Of a stretch of 64,000 nucleotides of DNA, positions 47,981-61,419 are shown one piece after another. This stretch comes from Toxoplasma gondii ME49 (Eukaryota > Apicomplexa > Conoidasida > Eucoccidiorida > Sarcocystidae): assembly GCF_000006565.2 (NCBI RefSeq), contig NC_031477.1, positions 3,256,043 to 3,320,042 on the forward strand. The letters are read 5' to 3'. Positions within the stretch are counted from its first letter, which is position 1. Each line of letters begins with the position of its first letter. Below the pieces are notes generated by a model. The model worked only from the letters and a program-made list of their open reading frames with translations. It was not told where the DNA came from and did no database searches. Made by a program: the position numbers and the translations under genes.

Positions 47981-50250
47981 ATGTCGCGCCTCTACGCGAG
48001 CATCAAAGGCCGCGACACCTACTACGATCGCCGGACGGCGAGGAGCAAAGAGGACTGGCAGGAGAAAGTTTCGCGTTCCTGCGTCGTGTACGTTGGAAAC
48101 TTGAACTTTTCTACGACAGAAGATGAGCTCTACGAAGTACGTTTGCTTGCATCGCAGGGTTGCTAAGAAACGCACCTCGTCAACAGACAAGCGTTTCCTC
48201 TTTTTCACGGCGTCCTTTCGTCTCCTTCATCTCAACGATGCGAAGGTTGTCTCTTCGGTCTCCGTGTTGGCCATCTTGCTGTCTTTTTCTCTCTCCTCTC
48301 GCGCCTCTCTTCGGATGATGCTCTTGCGGGTCGTCTTCTTCTGGGTCTCCTCCAGACGCGCCCCTTTTCCTTCCTTCGTCCCGCCTCTATGCCTGCATGT
48401 CTGCTTTCTTCCTTTTTCTATCCAGCTCCCCTCGTTTCTCTCCCCGTCCTTGCTGCTCCTCTGTCTTCCACACTCTCTTCTTCTCTGCAGTGTCTCTTTG
48501 CGTGAGGCAGTGTCCTAGGAGATAAACTCTGGAAGTAGCATTTTCATCGACAGCTGCGAAGTGACGGGTGTCTCCAGATTCCGCAGTCTCTCCCCGTTCT
48601 CCGTCTCACATCTCTCCCCCATTCGGCGTCTCCTTCGGTGGCGTTCTTTCCTCGTCAGGTCTTCAGCCAGGCAGGCCTGATTCGCCGAGTGGTGATGGGT
48701 CTGAACAGGCAAACGCGCGCGCCCTGCGGATTCGCCTTCGTCGAGTTCTTTCGTCCGCAGTCCGCGCAGATCGCAGTCGCCGTTCTGAATGGATGTTCCT
48801 GCGATGGACGTGTGATTCGCGTAGACGCAGACAGTGGCGAAGACATCGACGGAGACCGGAAATACGGACGAGGTGAGAGGGAACACGGAGAGAGAAAGAG
48901 AACGACAGAAAAAAGAGAGGAATGGAGATCCAGGTGAGGGAGGCAGAGGTCGCGGACTCGGGTCCTCGAAAAGGGGGCAGCAAGAGAGAAAGGACAAGAC
49001 AGAGAAGAGCTGAAGCCGTGTGAGAAAACGAGGGACAAAGGCAGGTAGAAGGAGAGAGAGGAAAGAGATCCGACGCGACCGGAACATCCCACCAGAGGGA
49101 CAGCTGGAAAGAGACACTCAGAGACGGAAGAACTCGACAATGCATCCTCGGTGTCTGCGGCTCATAGCACGACTTGCCGCGTGGAGGTCTGCATCTGTAG
49201 AGAGCGAGAAAGCGACTGAAGACAGCGGAAGTCCAGATTGATAGACGTAGACACCTACAGATGCATAGGTTCGACGCAGGCCCACAACCGCAGACAGGCA
49301 TGGACCTGTTTGTGTGCGACTTCGCGACGCTTCATACGTCTGAAGGCCAGCGAAAGCTTTCCATTCATCGTTTATGTTTGGATAATCAACTTTTGTGTAC
49401 GAGCGGTCCAAGTACGTGGTACCGGTTTTTGGTAGCGCGTCATCCGATGAAGGAGGAAGAGACCTGTAAAGACCAGAACTTATTTTGCGCAGGAAACGAG
49501 TGTGGTTGAGTTTGAGAACTATCGGCTCGCCAGCAGTATCCTGTGTCCTGTTAGTCTGCACGGCATCCCTGCGTCGTAGTCTCTCTCTCTATCTCTATCA
49601 ACGATAGCGAGTCTCTTTTCCCCCACAAGATCGAGGGAGTTGAACTCGAGGTGCCGTTGCTCCACAACAGCATGCGTCTTAGAGCAGCCACTGTCCCTTG
49701 CCTGACTGTCGGATTGGGCCTGTGTTTATACTCAGCCACCAGGGGATTTGTTGGTATTAATGCCTTTGCAGGATTCACCGGTCGACAGTGGCGCGACGAG
49801 TATCGCGAGGAGTACGATGTCGGTCGAGGAGGCGAAGGCCGTAAACGGTCACGGGAAGAACAAGCGCTGGAAACTCCTGTTGTGTATGCGCCGATGCATG
49901 CGATGCCAGGCGCGGCAGGCCTGTTCCCAGCGCAGCCTGTCGCGGGCGCCTTTGTCTCGGTGTCGAGTGACAATTTGCCTCCGTGGTCTCGAGTAGTGAA
50001 AGCGAGGACAGTTGCAAGCGTCCCGCCTCCGCCCCCTGGAGTTCTCTCGACAGAGGCGTTTGCGTTGGGGGTCCAGGCAGGCGCGCCAAGCGCAGGCAGC
50101 GCCGCGTTTGGGTCGTATCTGCAGCTGGTTGGAAATGCGCAGACTGGAGGCAACTCGCGCAGAAACGCGAGAGAAAACAATCCGTTTGCAGGTGCAGGCA
50201 CCGGATTCTTCAAGGGTCCAGGCCGCAAAGGCGCGGGGCGAAGGCGATGA
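47981..50250 (+). CDS. NCBP2: nuclear cap-binding protein subunit 2 (CBP20)
   Basis: CBP20 binds the 7-methylguanosine cap of nuclear RNA polymerase II transcripts, together with CBP80. Three exons: 47981-48136, 48659-48872, 49772-50250 (282 aa), with phases 0 and 1 matching. The single RRM spans exons 1-2: RNP2 is VVYVGNLNF and RNP1 is CGFAFVEF. The N-terminal extension GRDTYYDRR supplies the tyrosine used for cap stacking in animal CBP20, and YVGNL the second one. DADSGEDIDGDRKYGRG ends exon 2, and exon 3 opens GFTGRQWRDEYREEYDVGRGG, matching the C-terminal cap-pocket segment of the family (RDEYRxxYDxGRGG). About 130 further residues, rich in Ala, Gly and Pro and ending in a basic GRKGAGRRR, exceed the usual 156-aa length and have no recognisable domain. 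Confidence 0.96.
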
Positions 50251-53200
50251 GTCCGCCAAGAACAGAAAGCGAAGACAGAAGATGAGAGTCAGGGAAGGGA
50301 AAAGAGGTAGTGAAGAACGTAGGAAAGACGGTCAAGGAAGCGGAGACGAACAACATGTAAGGATAGTGCAAAGGAACAGGAAAGCAGAGCAGAAGACGAT
50401 CACGGAAAACAGGGGGAAGATTGAAGCGAACGACGACATAGCAGACCCAGTGAAGGAAGTTGGGGAGATAGGCGCGTCTCTGCGTTTCGTGTGCAAGAGT
50501 AGGCGACGCTGAGGATCAACAGACAGGAATCCAGGTAGCGAGAAGTCGCGGAAAAAAGAAACAGGGTGCTTGTGAAAAGAGTCGTCTCGGAAGACTGCAG
50601 GGATAACTCTCGCCTGTCAAGTCCCGTACGGGGTAGTAACACGGTGCCCGAACGAGGGAAATCGAACGCGTTCAGAATGTCCTATTAGCGTCTATGGTGA
50701 ACCTCTCCTTTTGGGTTCTGAAACGGGAGGTAAACCTCCATCTTATGAACATCGCTTAGCTCGCTGACATCCGAGAAAAGAATGGAAAAGAGAATCTGAA
50801 CGCCTTCTCGGTCTTCGGTCAGAGCAGCAACTACGTTGTGAGAAGCAAAGGAGCCGCAGCACGCGGAATAATAGAAACCAACGAACAATTCTGGAGGAGA
50901 AACTCGGATCAAGTTCAGTGCGAATGACGCAGTGCTCTGAGTGTGGTATTTAGTGGGGTGTGACACTGTGTCGTTAGGCACTTGTTTCCGGGTTCTACAA
51001 CCTGAGTGTCTGTGTGGACTGGTTACGATTGCACTTTAGCCTCACTCGTTTTCAAACTGACATTTCGCGAACTCTCAAAATCGAACGTTTTGACTTCAGA
51101 ACGCTAAGAACCTTCGCCTTGTGTCTGTTTTCCCGATACACATGCTCTCCAGTTTCCTTCGACTAGGTTAGACGCGCCCAGCAGAAAGACTTCTGTTTTG
51201 GCGCCCGCAATTCTGCGCTGAAGTGCATGCTGAAATTCGTATCTGTGCAGTGGGGGAAGTGTTTTTTCACCTTCTCTCTGCCCGATAGAAAATCGTCGGT
51301 CGGCGCTCTTTCGCGCGAGCAGTCCCTTGGTTTCCATTTTCTGTCGGAGGACAACAGTGGAGATGTTGTAGAATGAGGTCGACGACGGGTGTTTAGGGTG
51401 CCTCTGTTTACACGCTTTGGAAGCAGAACGTCAGAAAGACTGTATGTGGATTGCGCCTTTAAACGAATAAGACTCCGCGGTGTGAACGTTTGCTTCGCTT
51501 TATTCTACGAGTCACTTTCTCGGATGGAGAGAAACGAAAGTTACACTCGAGCTAGCATAAAACTGTGGCGTACTAAACAGGCTCGGCCAGTTCCGACATT
51601 TATCATCGTCCCGAGATCCTAAACTATAAAAACTATTGCTTCGGCAAATGCCGTCAGGAAGCACATCAATACACAAAACAATATGTGCTTGGATTCCGTA
51701 AGCCGCAGTACGAGAACCGGCATGCCAACATGCCTCTCGGTACGAGAGTCACCAGCGCATTTCCTGGTGAGATGTCCGAAGATGAAAGACAGTCGGTTGA
51801 AATGGACTCACGTTACCGACTTTGTGCCACGACCCAGCTCGTGCACACTTCAGGGTCCCGGTTCATAAACCTCAAGGTTATATTTGTGGGAGACAGCGGA
51901 ACTCGAGACCGTTCAGCTGTCTTCCTCAATCTTGCGGTCTGCGTATTTGGGCGATCGCAAGATGCGGCACCAAATTTTGGACCTTTTTTAATGATTCTAC
52001 TGCAGGGAAATGCGAAGTCCTCAAATGTGGTTTTTTCATGAATCCCCAATCGACACGATTTTTAGCAACTTGTAAACGGCAGCACTGGCACTTCAGTTTA
52101 GGCTGCTGCACTGTCTAAACGCCTTCGACGGCAGCAGTGCGTTACCTCACGGTCAACAAAAACGAATGATGAAGTTTATCTACTTCTGTGCCACTGCATT
52201 AAACTATGAGAGGCGGGAAGAACGCTTAGTCAAAACACAGCGTTGTCAGTGATGACTTAACAAGAGGAACGACAATATTCGATCGCATCTCCGTGATCCG
52301 CCATCGGTGACCGCCGGAATGGAAGATTCTGTCCACGCGTGAAATGATGCAAATATTACGCTATGTGCCTGTCTGCCTAGCACCAGGTAGAATCTGTGAC
52401 ATTTCGGTTATCCGTGTTACAGCAATACCGCTCGGTTCGAGAGAACTTGACGCACCTACAGCCCTGCTGCGAGCGCGACTGTCTCCTACGCGCTGCAAGG
52501 CATGCTGGTTCCCACAGACTGTTGCTTTTAGTTCTCCATAGATAGAAGGACTCCGGAAGGTCCCAGTCTGACGAGTGTCGGCAATTCGTGACTCTTCGAA
52601 ACTTCTTCCACTGTCGCCAACTTCGCTTGCGGCACGGTCCCCGAGAGAGTGTGAACCTCGACCAGAATCCGTGGAACCGAGTGAAAACTGTTTCCCGTAA
52701 ATATTTTCCCTTTTCAACATTCTTTCGGAGTCCGCACAAAAACGCCAAAAGTGAAGATCCTCTGAGAGTAAATGCAGCGTGCGCCGCTAAGCAGGTGTAT
52801 GTACGCTGGGTCCCCGATGAACCAAATTCAACAGTCGTTCGAGCGCTGCGTGCGCAGGAAATTCTTCTACAACGCGGAACGAAAATCTACTGAGTCTGTC
52901 GGAAGAAGACTCCTCGGCAAGAGCTTAACTTTGTTGATGTGGCGCCTTTATCCCGTGAGTCGGGCAAATCAGCCGTCCGCGGATTCGTTCAGAAAACCTG
53001 CCAGCACCATACCTGACACGCTTCCCACAGTCGTGGCCGTCGGCGGGATGATTCAAGTCTCTACTCTGTGGAAGTGGAACCAAAGTTTTCCATCCTCGCT
53101 CCTTAGCGCAGAATTTCCGCAAAATTCGCCGTCCAGACCGAGGTCACTAAGTCGTTGTCTGGTGAACGCGATGAGGGCGGGCGCGGCTCTCAAGGCACAA

Positions 53201-54601
53201 AGATTCAGCAGCGCATGCTTGAGGTAGACAGATGAGGCGGCCGGATTTTTTTCCGGTTTTCAGGCAACTGAACTGAGTCAGGAGATAACACGTCGCATCT
53301 GCAAGGGACCGTCGAGTAAAAATCGTACCCCCGTTGTGTTCGTTCTGTGGAAAACGCAGGCGCGGTCGCGCTCCCGCATGTGCATGCACGCGGTACTCGA
53401 AAGAAGGGCAAAGAAGGTCCCTTCTCCTCCCTCAGAAGAAAGACCGAGCTGCCAGCCGAGCTCCCCTGTCGACTTTCATACTTTCCGCTTCGGAGACGAC
53501 GAAGGCACAGTCTTTTGCAGACGTCGCTCACACCGTGGTTCCGCGTCAACAAACTTTTCTTTCTGTCTTGCGGAGGGAAAGAGATGAGGTTCTCGTGAGA
53601 CTGGTCCGAGGTTGCCGGCTCGCGAGAAGAACCCTGAGGCTAAAGAGAACCGGACGTCGAAAAGGAGTTTTTTCTGGGTCCATCCGTCGCTCTTTTATTG
53701 AGTGAATTGGCTCGGGTCGGCGAGAATTATTAGCTGATAAAGCCTCCAAGGAGTGCCTGCCCTCCGACCCCTTTTTTCTCGGCTTCTGCGCTTTCGTTAC
53801 CTTCTCTGCTCGGGGCGGTGCCTTCCATTGCCTAGGTATCCGCAGAGTGCCTGTGCAGCAGGGCAAGAGTGCATTTTTGTTCTGTCTCTTCAAAGTCATT
53901 CCCATAATTCCTTCCTGCCGTGTACATCCGTCTGCCTTCCCTTTTCGAGCGACGAAGCCCGCTCTTCTCGGCAAAGGTGTCACCTTTCACAGGAGTGCCA
54001 CCGCACCCGCTGTGCGGCCAGGTCCACCATCCGAAGGCAGTTCGACGACGAGGCACACCGGCCTGGTGAGAGAGTTTCTTGCGTGTTTCTTGCTCCCCGT
54101 TGTCTAATTCGTACCCAGCGAAGGTGTCAGGACTCGAAAGCAAGGCGCTCTGAATCGCGCTCTCAGTCGAGCGGCGGTATCGCGACATCCCTCCCCGGCC
54201 GGGTCGCCTTCACAGATCCCTCCGGCGAGTCTCTTCCTCTGAGTGTTCCTCCTTGCTCTCTTTTTTGCGCGAAAACGAGGTCGAGGATGGGTTTTCTCTA
54301 GGCTTTTTCGTGTAGTGTCTCGGACCCCGTTCTGTACTCTCCGTCTGTCCCATCGTCTCTTCCTTCTCCTTGCTCTCTCCCAGTCTTCGCTGCCTGTCTT
54401 CTGTATCCCTGCAGACACCTCGATAGCCTCACCCTGCCACTAGCCTCCTAGCCACGATGCTCGCCGCGCCTCTTCTGTTCACGGCTTAGGATTTAGCTGC
54501 CTCCACTCGCTTTTCTGGTCTCCTTCCCGGGGGTTTCCTTCTCTGTCGTTCTCTCCTCGCGCTTTGTTCTCCTCTCTCTTTGTTCGCTGCTCTTCGTCGA
54601 C
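50251..54601. other. spacer between CBP20 and the PITP-PH gene
   Basis: A 4.35-kb interval, lower in GC than its surroundings around 50650-53000, with no TA array. It should hold the CBP20 3' UTR and the PITP-PH promoter and 5' UTR. The region from about 54200 to the ATG is pyrimidine-rich. The longest frames (for example 52772-53227 and 53753-54301, +) show no recognisable family, and no splice-compatible continuation was found. No gene supported. Confidence 0.6.
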
Positions 54602-57600
54602 ATGAAGGTGTTCGAGTACCGCCTCGTGCTGCCCATGACGCCGGAGCAGTACAAACGGTGTCAGCTCTACATGGTGGCGAAGGCGAGCTTGGAGGACGCG
54701 ACTAAGGCAGAGGCTGAGGGCGCGGCAAACGACTGTATGGAGATTCTCAAAAACGAAGAGTACACGAACGAAGAAGGCGACACCGGCCAGTACACACACA
54801 AGCGCATCAACATCGCCAACAAACTCCCGGGGTGGCTTGTCAGCTGGGTCGATCCCCGACTGACTGTCTTTGACGAGAAGTCGTAAGCCGCCGAAATTCA
54901 GTCCTGAGGTCCAGTGCAGTGACAACAGCTTTGGCTCTCGCTTGACAGACAGCAGACGATAGAACTTAAGCAGGCAAAACAGGCGAAAGGAGGGGAAAAG
55001 CCAAGAAGCTCACCGTTTGAAAGGAGGCTGTTTGTCTCTGACCTTCCACACTCTGCTCTTCTCTCTGGTCTCCTGTCCGTGTGGGCTTTCGCTTCTCTCG
55101 TCTCTCTTTCGCTGCTCCGCTTTTCCTCTGTCTTCTCGCTCATTCCTACGACCGTCTCCGTGCTGTCTCCCCTCCTGTCGCATAAATGCTGTTGCCTTCG
55201 TCCTTCGCACCTCCTTTCGGTCAGGCGTGAGATATCCCTGGTTCTCTCCAGCAGCGGAGGAAATGGCGCGACGCTGACCACCGCACGATTTGCGAGGCAG
55301 ATGTCTCGCAGCGCCCTTTCCTCGTTCCCTCCTGTCCCTCTGTTTCCCCAGTCGTCTCGAGACACAAATATGCACTTCCTTTGTGGCAAAATCGCGGGAG
55401 AAAACCGCGTGCGACTCACTTCCCTCGCTCGTATGCCTGCAGGTGGAACGCCTTCCCTCACCTCAAGACGACGTACGATGTAAGTCTGGGCTCCGTTTAT
55501 CTCTCTTCTTGTCCCTCGCTCTGCGGGGTTGTCTGAAGTCGTCGCACGCTTGGTCTCCTTTTTCTCAGGAAGGCTTTGTTCCTCGTTCCTGTCCAGAGGC
55601 TGCTGCGTTGTGTTTTACACCCACGAAAGCCGCCCTGCATTGCATCTGCACTCGCCATCTTCGTTTCACCCTTTTTTTCCTTTTTTTCCTTTTTTTCGTT
55701 TCTTCCCTCTTCTTTCCTGCCTTTCTCTTTTCTCGCGTTTTCTCGTCGGCCCTCTGCGAATCCCTGCCCCTCTCTCCAGCTGTTGATCTTGATCTGAGCC
55801 GCATGCAGCGAGCAGATGCACTGGTGGACTCCTCGGTTTCGCCTGTCCCTCGCCATTTTGGGAGCGCGCCTCTTTTCTGTAGAAGTGACCAGCGTGTTGC
55901 CTTTCTTCATTGCCGACCGTCGCGTCGCGTTTTTCTTGTTTCGATGCATTTGTGCGTCGTCTTCACGACTCAGCACCGGCACAGACCCTTTCCATCTTTC
56001 CCCTGTCTCTTTTCTCCAGTGCGAACTTTTCTCCAAGGCGAAGGTGTCGATGATCAGCCATCACCTGCCGGGTGTCCAGACAGACGACAATGTGCGTGTA
56101 TACACGCTGAACGCGGCAGACGTCTTTGTCCAGCGTAACGTGTAAAAGTCCTCAAACTTAAAGGAAGAGAAGTTTCTAGAAACAAGGGAGGAAGGAGTAT
56201 AAACATCAAGGTGCCGATGCACCCGAAACTCCGAACTCCTCGCCTCTTCTCTGACTTCCTGTCCGTAACGCTCCACACGACAGATGAAGTAGTTCGACGT
56301 TTCGGTTTTGCGGATGGAAGGCAATTTAGAGGTAGAGTATAACGTCGATGATGCACAGGGTGCCTAGGTAAATCCAGGTGGGCGTACGGTAGCATCGCAT
56401 TAGAGCTGGCGCGCCCTGTGCGTCCCGATCGTTTCACCTTCGACCTCGACTTCGCAGTCTGTCGCAGCAGCCTATCGCATGCAGGGCAAAGAGTTCGCGC
56501 AGTTGGCCGGGAGAGAGCGAAGGAACACGTTGAGTTGCATGCCAGAAATCAGTTGCGCGTTCACCTGTCTAAGCGAGACGCGCTGCGCTCTGCATAATGC
56601 GTTGCTGCACAGGTTTTGCGGAGACGGGCAGGCTCAGATTCGCTGTCGTTCGAGACGAGAGACGCAAAAGTCTTCGCCTCGTTGTGTCTCCATTCTACAT
56701 GTGCTTCGGTTCTATTTCAGACAGGAGGTTCCCGGGTGTTCTTCGTGTCTCTGAATACCAGCATCCCAAGCTGTCACCCTCTGGAGTTTCTCGCTGCCTC
56801 GGCTCTTGATCGAGGCGTCTCAGTGGACTCGCGTCTTCGCATGCTGCACATCGAAAACCGATGCATGCGTTTCTCTCTTTTTCAGGCACTCGCTCTCGAC
56901 GCCGCAATGCTGGCCCAAAGAAAGGTGGTGTTGATCGACATCGTGAACGACCCTGTAGCCTCGAAGGTGAGAGACGTCTTCGCCTTGCTTGTTTTTTGCC
57001 TGCGGCTGCCGTGACAGTTTCGCAGTCGGCTTCGAGCAGAGAGAGTCTCTCATGTCGCCATGTATTCTGGGAGTTCAGACCTGTGAAAGTGCTAACTCTC
57101 TAGTGTTCTTCGCACAAACGTTCGCTGCTGGGCCGGCTCGCGCGGAGGCGCGTATGCGATTGTCTCTTCTCCCGTGATCTGGAGAACGCCACCATGCTCA
57201 GTGTAGGTCGAGGCGTCTTCGGTGACAGCTCGCGGCGAACGTTGCTTCTCTCCGGTTGAAGACAAGTGTATGCAATGCTGCGAAGCTTGCTCCGAGAGGC
57301 AATACGCCATGGCCATCTGCAGCTTTACCCTTCTCGTTGCAAATTGTTACACCTGGTGTACCTCTTCAAGGAGACAAAAGGCTCCACTCAGAGGCTCGCC
57401 GCCATAGTCGGTGACATCTTGCGTTCACTGCGGTACCACGCACGTCCAGAATCGTTTGCGCGAATGCAATGAGGCGCGATAGCACACCTGGAATCGATGC
57501 GTAGCTCTTGGAGGTCTGCAGTTCAGCGGCCTTTTTTCAAAGAAGATACTCAGTTTAAAGATGGGAACGCTTGCAGCCAAAGTGTGCACCGCCGGCAGTT

Positions 57601-60600
57601 CACGGAATATACAAGAACGTCTGCGTATCAGGCGGCGTTGATTCCGAAGTTGTCTCCCCAACAAGCAACTCAGCTCTTCTCCAGTTATGAGATAGAGACA
57701 ACGCAGATGTTCTGTATAACTGTTGTACACGCCCCTCCCCCCCTCCCCCCGCGGAACTGCGTTTCAAGACAGCTAAATGGGTGCAGCACAACAGCCTAAA
57801 ACGACATCCCGGTTCCTCCACGTCGCTGCGTTCTACGCGCAATATATGAATTCCTAGGGTCACTCGGAGACCAAACGGAAGGGCAGGCCGTAGATCTACT
57901 GATCGTGCAGCATCATAACTCGCCTCATATTTCCTTGCGTACTTTTGAACTGTGCCGGTCTCTGAAAACGTACTGGAGTTCATAACGAGCATTGTTTCTC
58001 TAACAGTGTTTCATGTGTTGAAGCCGAAAGGTCGAATTTTAATATTTTCGATCGCTGCTCAAGACTTGAAGTGACTCCATGCAGGTCAAAGCCCCCAGTG
58101 CCCCTCAGTCGCCGGTCTCGTTCCTCTCCTCAGGCGTACGTAGAGTCAGAAGATCCGTCGCGCTTCCACTCCAAGAAGGCGGGCATCGGGCCTCTTCGGA
58201 AAGACTGGATGACCAACGTCCCCATGGTGCCGGACGTCTCGAGGTCGGACGCGGCCGTCTCCTCGCCGCGAGAAGAAACGGAAGAGAAGAGAGAAGAAAC
58301 GGAAGAGAAGAGAGAAGAAACGATCTCGCGAGGCAAGCATGCACGGCTGCACGTGAGAAGCCGAGAAAAGGGAAATCTTTCGGCCGCCGCCGCGCCAGCA
58401 GCTGAGACGGTGCATGCAGAGAACGAGAGAATGCGTCCACAGTACCCCATCATGACTTGTTACAAACTGTTCGTTCTTGACTTTCCGTACTTTGGATTCA
58501 TGGCTAGCAAAGTCGAAAACTGGATCACGGGAGCGATGCGCGACGTCCTGCTCAACTACCACAGAAAAGCGGTCTGCTGGATGGATGAATGGTGAGCAGA
58601 AAAGGGTGAAAAACGCGGTTTCGGCTCTTGCGTCTCCGGGAACCGCAAACCTTCAAGATCTGAACTCGTCTGTTCTCCACCTGGTTCAAGTCATGCACAT
58701 ATCTGCTTCAAGCCCCAAGCGTGTCTGCAGTTCTGGTCTTGCTTTGTCTAGGTCTTCGGAGCGTTTTTTTTCAAGAGGTCTCTGGGGCTGTTCCCTTCCA
58801 AGGCTTAGGTCGCGAGACTCCTTGTTACACACTAAACAGTGGAAGTCATGGGTGTGTGTCAACTGCCTTGTTCTGGGGAGTATATCCTACGAGGTGGACT
58901 CCTGGTTACGGGATCGGCTTGTTTTCGCGTCTCCTCGACTTCGATTCGTTGTCGGTCAAGTCTCGAGCCTGCTTGTCTTTCAGGTCTTGCATCTCTCTGT
59001 TTTGTCTACGTCGGTGACGTCTCGTCTTTCATATTTGGGATGCCTTCGTTTTCTCGTCTCCATCGTGGGTTTCCTCGTCGTCACAGTTTAGCGCTTCGAC
59101 TTGCTTCGCGCGGACAGATCGGTGCCGCACCCTACTCAGTTTTTAAAACATGTCGGGGCTGTGCTCAGTTCGTTTTTCGGGATTTCCTCTCTGTGTATCT
59201 GTCGACTTCCGCATTGTGCATGCACGCGTACCTGCGCAAGGTCTTCTGCCTCGAAGAAGGTTTTTGAAACTGTCTTTCCGTCTCGTCTGCGTACGCCGAC
59301 GGCGTCCCTGTTCTTCGTCTCCGCTGTGTCTGTCTCTTTCCTGGGGTTCGTATCGCTTCGAGTCTTCTCTGCGTCTCTTCTTCTCTCCACGGAGATGCCT
59401 GTCTCCCCCCACTGCTCGCAGGTACGAGCTGTCCATGGCAGACATCCGCAAGATGGAGGAAGAAGTGAAGGTGAAGCTCGACGCGATTCGAGGACAGACC
59501 GCCCTGCCGCTCCTGGCTCCCTCCGCAGAAGGGAAGGCCGAGGCCGCACCGGAGGCCTCTGGGGCCCCCCAGGGGTCTGCAGGCCCGAGTTCTGAGGGCG
59601 AGGAGACCCGGGCTGGAGACGGCCAGGGGGCCGGAGACAGCGGGTGGAGCCCAACTAGCGACGAAGACGGAGAATTCGACTCTGAACGGGACGAGCCTCT
59701 GGACCTGCAGGCAACTCTGCCGTTCGCTGTCACCGTCGACGCGTTGGCACCTTGGAGTCTGGACGCGCCTGGGATCTTCCCCCTTTCTCCAAACAAGGCA
59801 GAAAGCCAGGCCGGAGACTCCAATTCGCAAGTGTCTCCCTCCGTCGCGCCGCCGCGCTCAGACGCTGGAGCTCCCGGGGCAGCGACGGCGGCACCTGCGT
59901 CCGTTTCACCTGCTTCAGAGCCACCGAAGGAGACAGTTCTTCACTCTGGGTTCCTGTATAAACTTGGTCGGTCGCAGGAAACTAAGGGTGGAGAAGAGTG
60001 TAGAAAATGCAACTACACAAGTCGCCGAGTCATCCACGTACAGGCGCACGAATATCAGTCGCACTTCATCTTTTTCCCTCGATTAAAACTACTCAGAAAC
60101 AATAAACATCTGCATAAACATATGCCAGCACATGAACATATATATATATATATATACATGTGTATGTAAATATATATATATATATATATACATGTGTATG
60201 TAAATATATATATATATATATGGAGCTGCACAGTGTGCCCCGTGACTCGGCGCCTGTGTTTTGTTCGTCTCCATTCCGGGGAGCCGCTCAGCAGGCACTC
60301 TCGCGTTCACATGGTTGACAATTCAACCTTCTTCCAAAGGCAGCGTCAACTGCAGACATTCAGTTCTATTTGTGTGCAAGGATTGATCTGCATGCCTCTG
60401 CGACCTCTGCCTTTCTCTCTCCCTCCCTATATATGTTTCTAGATAGATATAAATAATATATGTGTGACTATGTATAGATGAGTCTATGTATGCATGTGTG
60501 TATGTGTAACTGTGTGTGTCTGTGTGTGGTGCATTTTCTTGTCTCTGTCTTGATCTACAGACGGGTGTGTATGTGTCTGTCTGAATGCGTCAGTGCAAAC

Positions 60601-61384
60601 GCGCTTGCGATGGGTGCGCAGAGTGAGTGTGGTTTTTCGCGGTTCGTGAACGAAAGCTGTCGCGCGGTCGCTGTTTTGACTGGAGGCGAAAGGCGGCCTT
60701 GCGTTCCTTGCAGGCGACGGCATCTGGAATACGACGTGGAACTTGCGATACGTCGTGCTGCGAAACAGTCGCCTGCAGTACTTCAACGACCCTCGAGACA
60801 CGCGCGCCAAATGCGTCGTCGACCTCGAAGGAGCAGAGGTACGGAGCGAAGCGAAGAGAAGAGGAAGCGAAAAGAGAGCCGTGAAAACGAAGCGAGCTGA
60901 AGAAGGTGGAGAACGAAAAAGAGGAGAGAGGATGCGAAGAGAAACAGAGACGAATGGGAAGAAGAGAAAAGAGAAGAGACGAAGAGAGAGGAGAGAGAAG
61001 AGAGAAGAGAGGAGAAGAGGGAACTGCCGGATAGAGAGGGATGAAAAAGACAGCAGGGAGAGAAGACAGAGAGTGGAAGATAGAGAAAACAGGAAGATAC
61101 ACGGGGCAGAGATAGTCAAATGAGGAGAAGAATCGGTGCATAACGAAAGCTGAATTGGCAAAGCCTGTGTGTGCGTGTCTGCCCTTCAGATTACGTGGAC
61201 TGGAGAGATGCGTGGGCGCATGCATTCTTTTTACGTCCACCCTGCATGCAAGCGATCGATGCACTTCTGGTAAGAAGTCGATCTACGGAATCTCGCAAAA
61301 TAAAAAATCCTTCACCAGCTGTCTCTTTACCTCCCTCTTCGCTATCACCGTGTGTTGTCCTGCACGCGTTCAAACCCACATATA

Positions 61385-61419
<35 letters not shown>

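Noticed and set aside
52772..53227. 151-codon + strand frame in the CBP20-PITP spacer
   Set aside because: No recognisable motif and no supporting exon structure.
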